A stretch of 6,887 nucleotides of DNA, from the NCBI GenBank assembly GCA_019314085.1, contig JAFCZZ010000199.1, positions 1 to 6,887 on the forward strand, written 5' to 3'. Of this stretch, positions 5,722 to 6,887 are shown piece by piece. The translations under genes and the position numbers were made by a program. The stretch comes from Deltaproteobacteria bacterium (GTDB taxonomy: Bacteria; Desulfobacterota; Syntrophia; Syntrophales; UBA2210). Under the pieces are notes generated by a model. That model was not told where the DNA came from and did no database searches. It saw only the letters and a program-made list of their open reading frames with translations. Each line of letters opens with the position of its first letter. Within the stretch, counting starts at the first letter, position 1.

Positions 5722-6887
5722 AAGCAAGCTCACGACTGCACAGGAAGCAGTGAAACAGATCAAATCGGGTGACAGGGTTGTCGTCGGTCATGCGACCGGA
5801 TCGCCGGAGGTATTGCTGAAGGCGATGGTGGATAATAAAGAGGCCTATGAAAAGGTTGAGATAGTCCACATGGTTGCGATGGGGCCTTCCGAGTATTGCC
5901 TTCCGGAGAATTCGGCTCATTTTATTCACAATTCCCTCTTTGCCGGTGGGTCAACCAGGAAGGCCATTCACGATGGGCGGGGCATCTTTACCGCTGCTCA
6001 CTTCAGCCAGATCCCCCGCCTCTTTACCGAAAAGATCCTGCCGGTTGATGTCACCCTCTGTATGCTTTCCGCGCCCGACGAGCATGGATACTGTTCGTTC
6101 GGTATATCGGTGGACTATACGAAGCCCGCGGCGGAAAGTTCCAGGGTTGTCATAGCGGAGGTGACACCTCATATGCCCAGGACACTGGGTGACGCGTTTA
6201 TTCATGTCTCTGACATAGACTATATCGTTGAATGTGACTCCAGGCCCATTGAGATGCAGCCACCGAAAATAGGCCCGATCGACGAGGCCATCGGGGGATA
6301 CTGCGCCGAATTGATACGGGACGGGGATTGCCTGCAGTTGGGCATCGGCGCCGTTCCCGATTCGATGCTGGGCTTCTTGAAGGACAAGAAAGATCTTGGG
6401 ATACATACAGAGATGTTTTCCGACGGAGTCGTGGATCTGGTTAATAAAGGCGTTATTACCTGCGCGAGGAAGAACTTCCATCCAAACAAGATGGTTGCCA
6501 CCTTCTTTATGGGAACGGAAAAACTGTACAGTTTTATTCACAACAACCCCAAGGTGGAGATGTTTACGGTGGATTACACGAACAACCCGGCTATCATAGC
6601 CAGGAATGACAATATGGTATCCATTAATTCTTCTCTGCAGGTTGATCTTACCGGTCAGGCAGCGTCTGAATCGATCGGGTATAAGCAGTTCAGCGGGACC
6701 GGAGGGCAGGCGGATTTTGTGAGAGGAGCCGCCTGGTCAAAGGGAGGACGTTCGATAATAGCCTTTCACTCAACGGCGGCCAAGGGGAAACTATCCAGGA
6801 TTGTTTCGCACCTTGATGAAGGGGCAATTGTAACGACCACACGGACGGATATTCATTATGTAGTAACGGAATACGGGATTGCCGATA
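5699..6887 (+). CDS. abfT: 4-hydroxybutyrate CoA-transferase, C-terminus cut by window edge
   Basis: Family I CoA-transferase of the acetyl-CoA hydrolase/transferase type. It would move CoA from acetyl-CoA (or a similar donor) to 4-hydroxybutyrate, supplying the AbfD substrate. The visible 396 residues start MDWKEVYKSKL, as in the C. aminobutyricum enzyme (about 438 residues as recalled), so about 40 residues are missing at the right edge. Seen here: the N-terminal domain with IKSGDRVVVGHA at 21-32, GIGAVP at 215-220, the catalytic glutamate in IHTEMFSDGVVDL at E238 (the same number as the known active-site Glu), the glycine-rich FSGTGGQADFVRGA from 331, and YVVTEYGIAD at the end. No frame breaks are seen. 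ATG 5699 has GGAGA at 5688-5692 six bases upstream and overlaps the preceding small gene by 23 bases. Closely related transferases for butyrate or acetate are possible; the abfD neighbour favours 4-hydroxybutyrate. Confidence 0.93.
   Translation, partial: MDWKEVYKSKLTTAQEAVKQIKSGDRVVVGHATGSPEVLLKAMVDNKEAYEKVEIVHMVAMGPSEYCLPENSAHFIHNSLFAGGSTRKAIHDGRGIFTAAHFSQIPRLFTEKILPVDVTLCMLSAPDEHGYCSFGISVDYTKPAAESSRVVIAEVTPHMPRTLGDAFIHVSDIDYIVECDSRPIEMQPPKIGPIDEAIGGYCAELIRDGDCLQLGIGAVPDSMLGFLKDKKDLGIHTEMFSDGVVDLVNKGVITCARKNFHPNKMVATFFMGTEKLYSFIHNNPKVEMFTVDYTNNPAIIARNDNMVSINSSLQVDLTGQAASESIGYKQFSGTGGQADFVRGAAWSKGGRSIIAFHSTAAKGKLSRIVSHLDEGAIVTTTRTDIHYVVTEYGIAD

Overview
The window looks like chromosomal DNA from a strictly anaerobic bacterium, most likely a fermenting or syntrophic member of the Desulfobacterota/Deltaproteobacteria, with a clostridial relative as the alternative. 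This is inferred from gene content and arrangement (an fmt-rsmB pair, a PAS-PAS sigma-54 activator, and 4-hydroxybutyryl-CoA genes); no rRNA or other lineage marker is present.

Left part, minus strand (1-1683): a housekeeping pair, fmt (methionyl-tRNA formyltransferase) followed 13 bases later by rsmB (16S rRNA m5C methyltransferase), which runs off the left edge. A good sigma-70-type promoter (TTGATT-17-TATAAC) lies just upstream of fmt. A second sigma-70-type promoter points the other way and would drive the regulator gene.

Middle, plus strand (1737-3979): a 587-residue activator with two PAS sensor domains, a sigma-54 AAA+ domain with an intact GAFTGA loop, and a Fis-type HTH. It is followed by a 398-base A+T-richer intergenic region holding several perfect inverted repeats and a strong -24/-12 promoter (TGGC...TTGCT, GG-N10-GC) placed about 110 bases before the next gene. 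The simplest reading is that the activator controls this promoter.

Right part, plus strand (3980-6887): a tightly packed, overlapping cluster for 4-hydroxybutyrate use. It holds abfD (4-hydroxybutyryl-CoA dehydratase/vinylacetyl-CoA isomerase), a small four-cysteine protein of unknown function, and abfT (4-hydroxybutyrate CoA-transferase, cut by the right edge). AbfT would activate 4-hydroxybutyrate with CoA from acetyl-CoA, and AbfD would dehydrate 4-hydroxybutyryl-CoA to crotonyl-CoA, feeding butyrate-type metabolism.

The main surprise is that abfD is not an open gene. An exact 11-base tandem duplication shifts the frame early. A second lesion, best explained by loss of about 16 bases, shifts it again. 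A third, in-frame difference shortens the spacing between two expected iron-sulfur cluster ligands by one residue. The rest of the protein is well conserved, so this is either a young pseudogene or a sequence/assembly error; reads would decide. No CRISPR array, tRNA, rRNA or insertion sequence was seen.
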